Below are positions 63,667 through 64,000 of a stretch of 64,000 nt of DNA, piece after piece. The stretch comes from SZAS-79 sp963844255 (GTDB lineage: Bacteria; Pseudomonadota; Gammaproteobacteria; Burkholderiales; SG8-39). A program made the position numbers and the translations under genes. Location of the stretch: NCBI GenBank assembly GCA_963844255.1, contig CAWJNP010000018.1:45403-109402 (forward strand). Reading direction: 5' to 3'. The notes beneath the pieces were generated by a model that was not told the DNA's origin, did not search any database, and saw only the letters and a program-made list of their open reading frames with translations. Position 1 is the stretch's first letter, and every line of letters begins with the position of its first letter.

Positions 63667-64000
63667 TCAAGCGGCCTTGGGGCGCTTGGTGCCGTACTTC
63701 GAGCGGCTCTGCTTCCGATCCTTGACGCCCTGGGTGTCCAGCGAGCCGCGAACGATGTGGTAGCGCACGCCGGGGAGATCTTTGACGCGACCGCCACGGA
63801 TCAGCACGACCGAGTGCTCCTGCAGGTTGTGGCCCTCTCCGCCGATGTAACCGATCACTTCGAACCCGTTGGTCAGCCGCACTTTGGCGACTTTCCGAAG
63901 CGCCGAGTTCGGCTTCTTCGGCGTGGTGGTGTAGACCCGCGTACAGACCCCGCGTTTCTGGGGGGATCCTGCGAGTGCGGGAACCTTCGATTTCGTAGGT
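63667..64000 (-). CDS. rpsL: 30S ribosomal protein S12, N-terminus cut by window end
   Basis: The C-terminal ~110 codons of S12. Visible are 'KSKVPALAGSPQKRGVCTRV', 'YTTTPKKPNSALRKVAKVRL', 'GHNLQEHSVVLIRGGRVKDL' and the end 'SRSKYGTKRPKAA'. Both lysines at which streptomycin-resistance changes arise ('TPKKPNS' and 'GRVKDLPG') are wild type. S12 monitors codon-anticodon pairing. The reading frame is open to the window edge; the first ~15 codons lie outside. Confidence 0.96.
   Translation of the reverse strand, partial: PTKSKVPALAGSPQKRGVCTRVYTTTPKKPNSALRKVAKVRLTNGFEVIGYIGGEGHNLQEHSVVLIRGGRVKDLPGVRYHIVRGSLDTQGVKDRKQSRSKYGTKRPKAA

Overview
The window is GC-rich bacterial chromosome, most likely from a betaproteobacterium close to Burkholderiales. 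The evidence is a Bug-type solute-binding protein, several family III (CaiB/BaiF) CoA-transferases, a PA2778/PA2779-type gene pair, a LapD/LapG pair, and a complete str-S10-spc-alpha ribosomal block whose protein sequences look betaproteobacterial. I see no tRNA, rRNA, CRISPR array, insertion sequence or phage gene.

Region 1 (1-2700) holds the start of an RND efflux pump, its periplasmic adaptor, an exported FKBP-type prolyl isomerase, and three tandem 44-bp hairpin repeats. Region 2 (2700-11940) is catabolic. A flavin hydroxylase of the 3-hydroxybenzoate 6-hydroxylase type and an FMN alpha-hydroxyacid dehydrogenase run leftward. Rightward run a DapA-like lyase, an SDR, an isocitrate-lyase-family enzyme and a LeuC/LeuD-like hydro-lyase pair, followed by a convergent PanE-like reductase and an IclR regulator. 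The lyase plus LeuCD trio resembles the dimethylmaleate hydratase / 2,3-dimethylmalate lyase set.

Region 3 (11960-19712) has a sulfur flavour: a CoA-transferase, a glutaredoxin-like protein, a cysteine-containing homologue of GrdB/PrdB selenoproteins, a thiol dioxygenase of the cysteine/3-mercaptopropionate type, a Bug binding protein, a BisC-like molybdenum sulfoxide reductase and a second CoA-transferase. I infer an undescribed organosulfur uptake and catabolic module; this is the best candidate for a new system here.

Region 4 (19764-25152) is mixed: an exported protein, DNA-3-methyladenine glycosylase I, a CPA1 antiporter, and a PA2779/PA2778-like operon behind a near-perfect sigma-54 promoter with an upstream palindrome. 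Region 5 (25157-30943) is a MarR-controlled operon for CoA-dependent aerobic breakdown of 2-aminobenzoate (or salicylate): aryl-CoA ligase, RidA protein, fused aryl-CoA monooxygenase/ene-reductase and RraA-like aldolase. Region 6 (31027-42263) carries an IlvD-type dehydratase overlapping a MetE-core methyltransferase, the two indolepyruvate oxidoreductase subunits, gentisate dioxygenase, a kynurenine-formamidase-like hydrolase, a transglutaminase-fold protein and glycerate 2-kinase. Region 7 (42300-45011) is the c-di-GMP receptor LapD and the periplasmic protease LapG.

Region 8 (45171-64000, all minus strand) is the ribosomal block in canonical order from rpsL (cut by the window end) to rplQ, ending in a strong intrinsic terminator. 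Clear sigma-70 promoters precede rplN and rpsM, and a 24-bp tandem repeat sits between rpsM and rpsK. Fifteen single-base frameshifts break otherwise normal genes, twelve of them in this essential block and fourteen of them single-base insertions. I read these as base-calling or assembly errors rather than pseudogenes. Coordinates of affected genes span the reconstructed gene.
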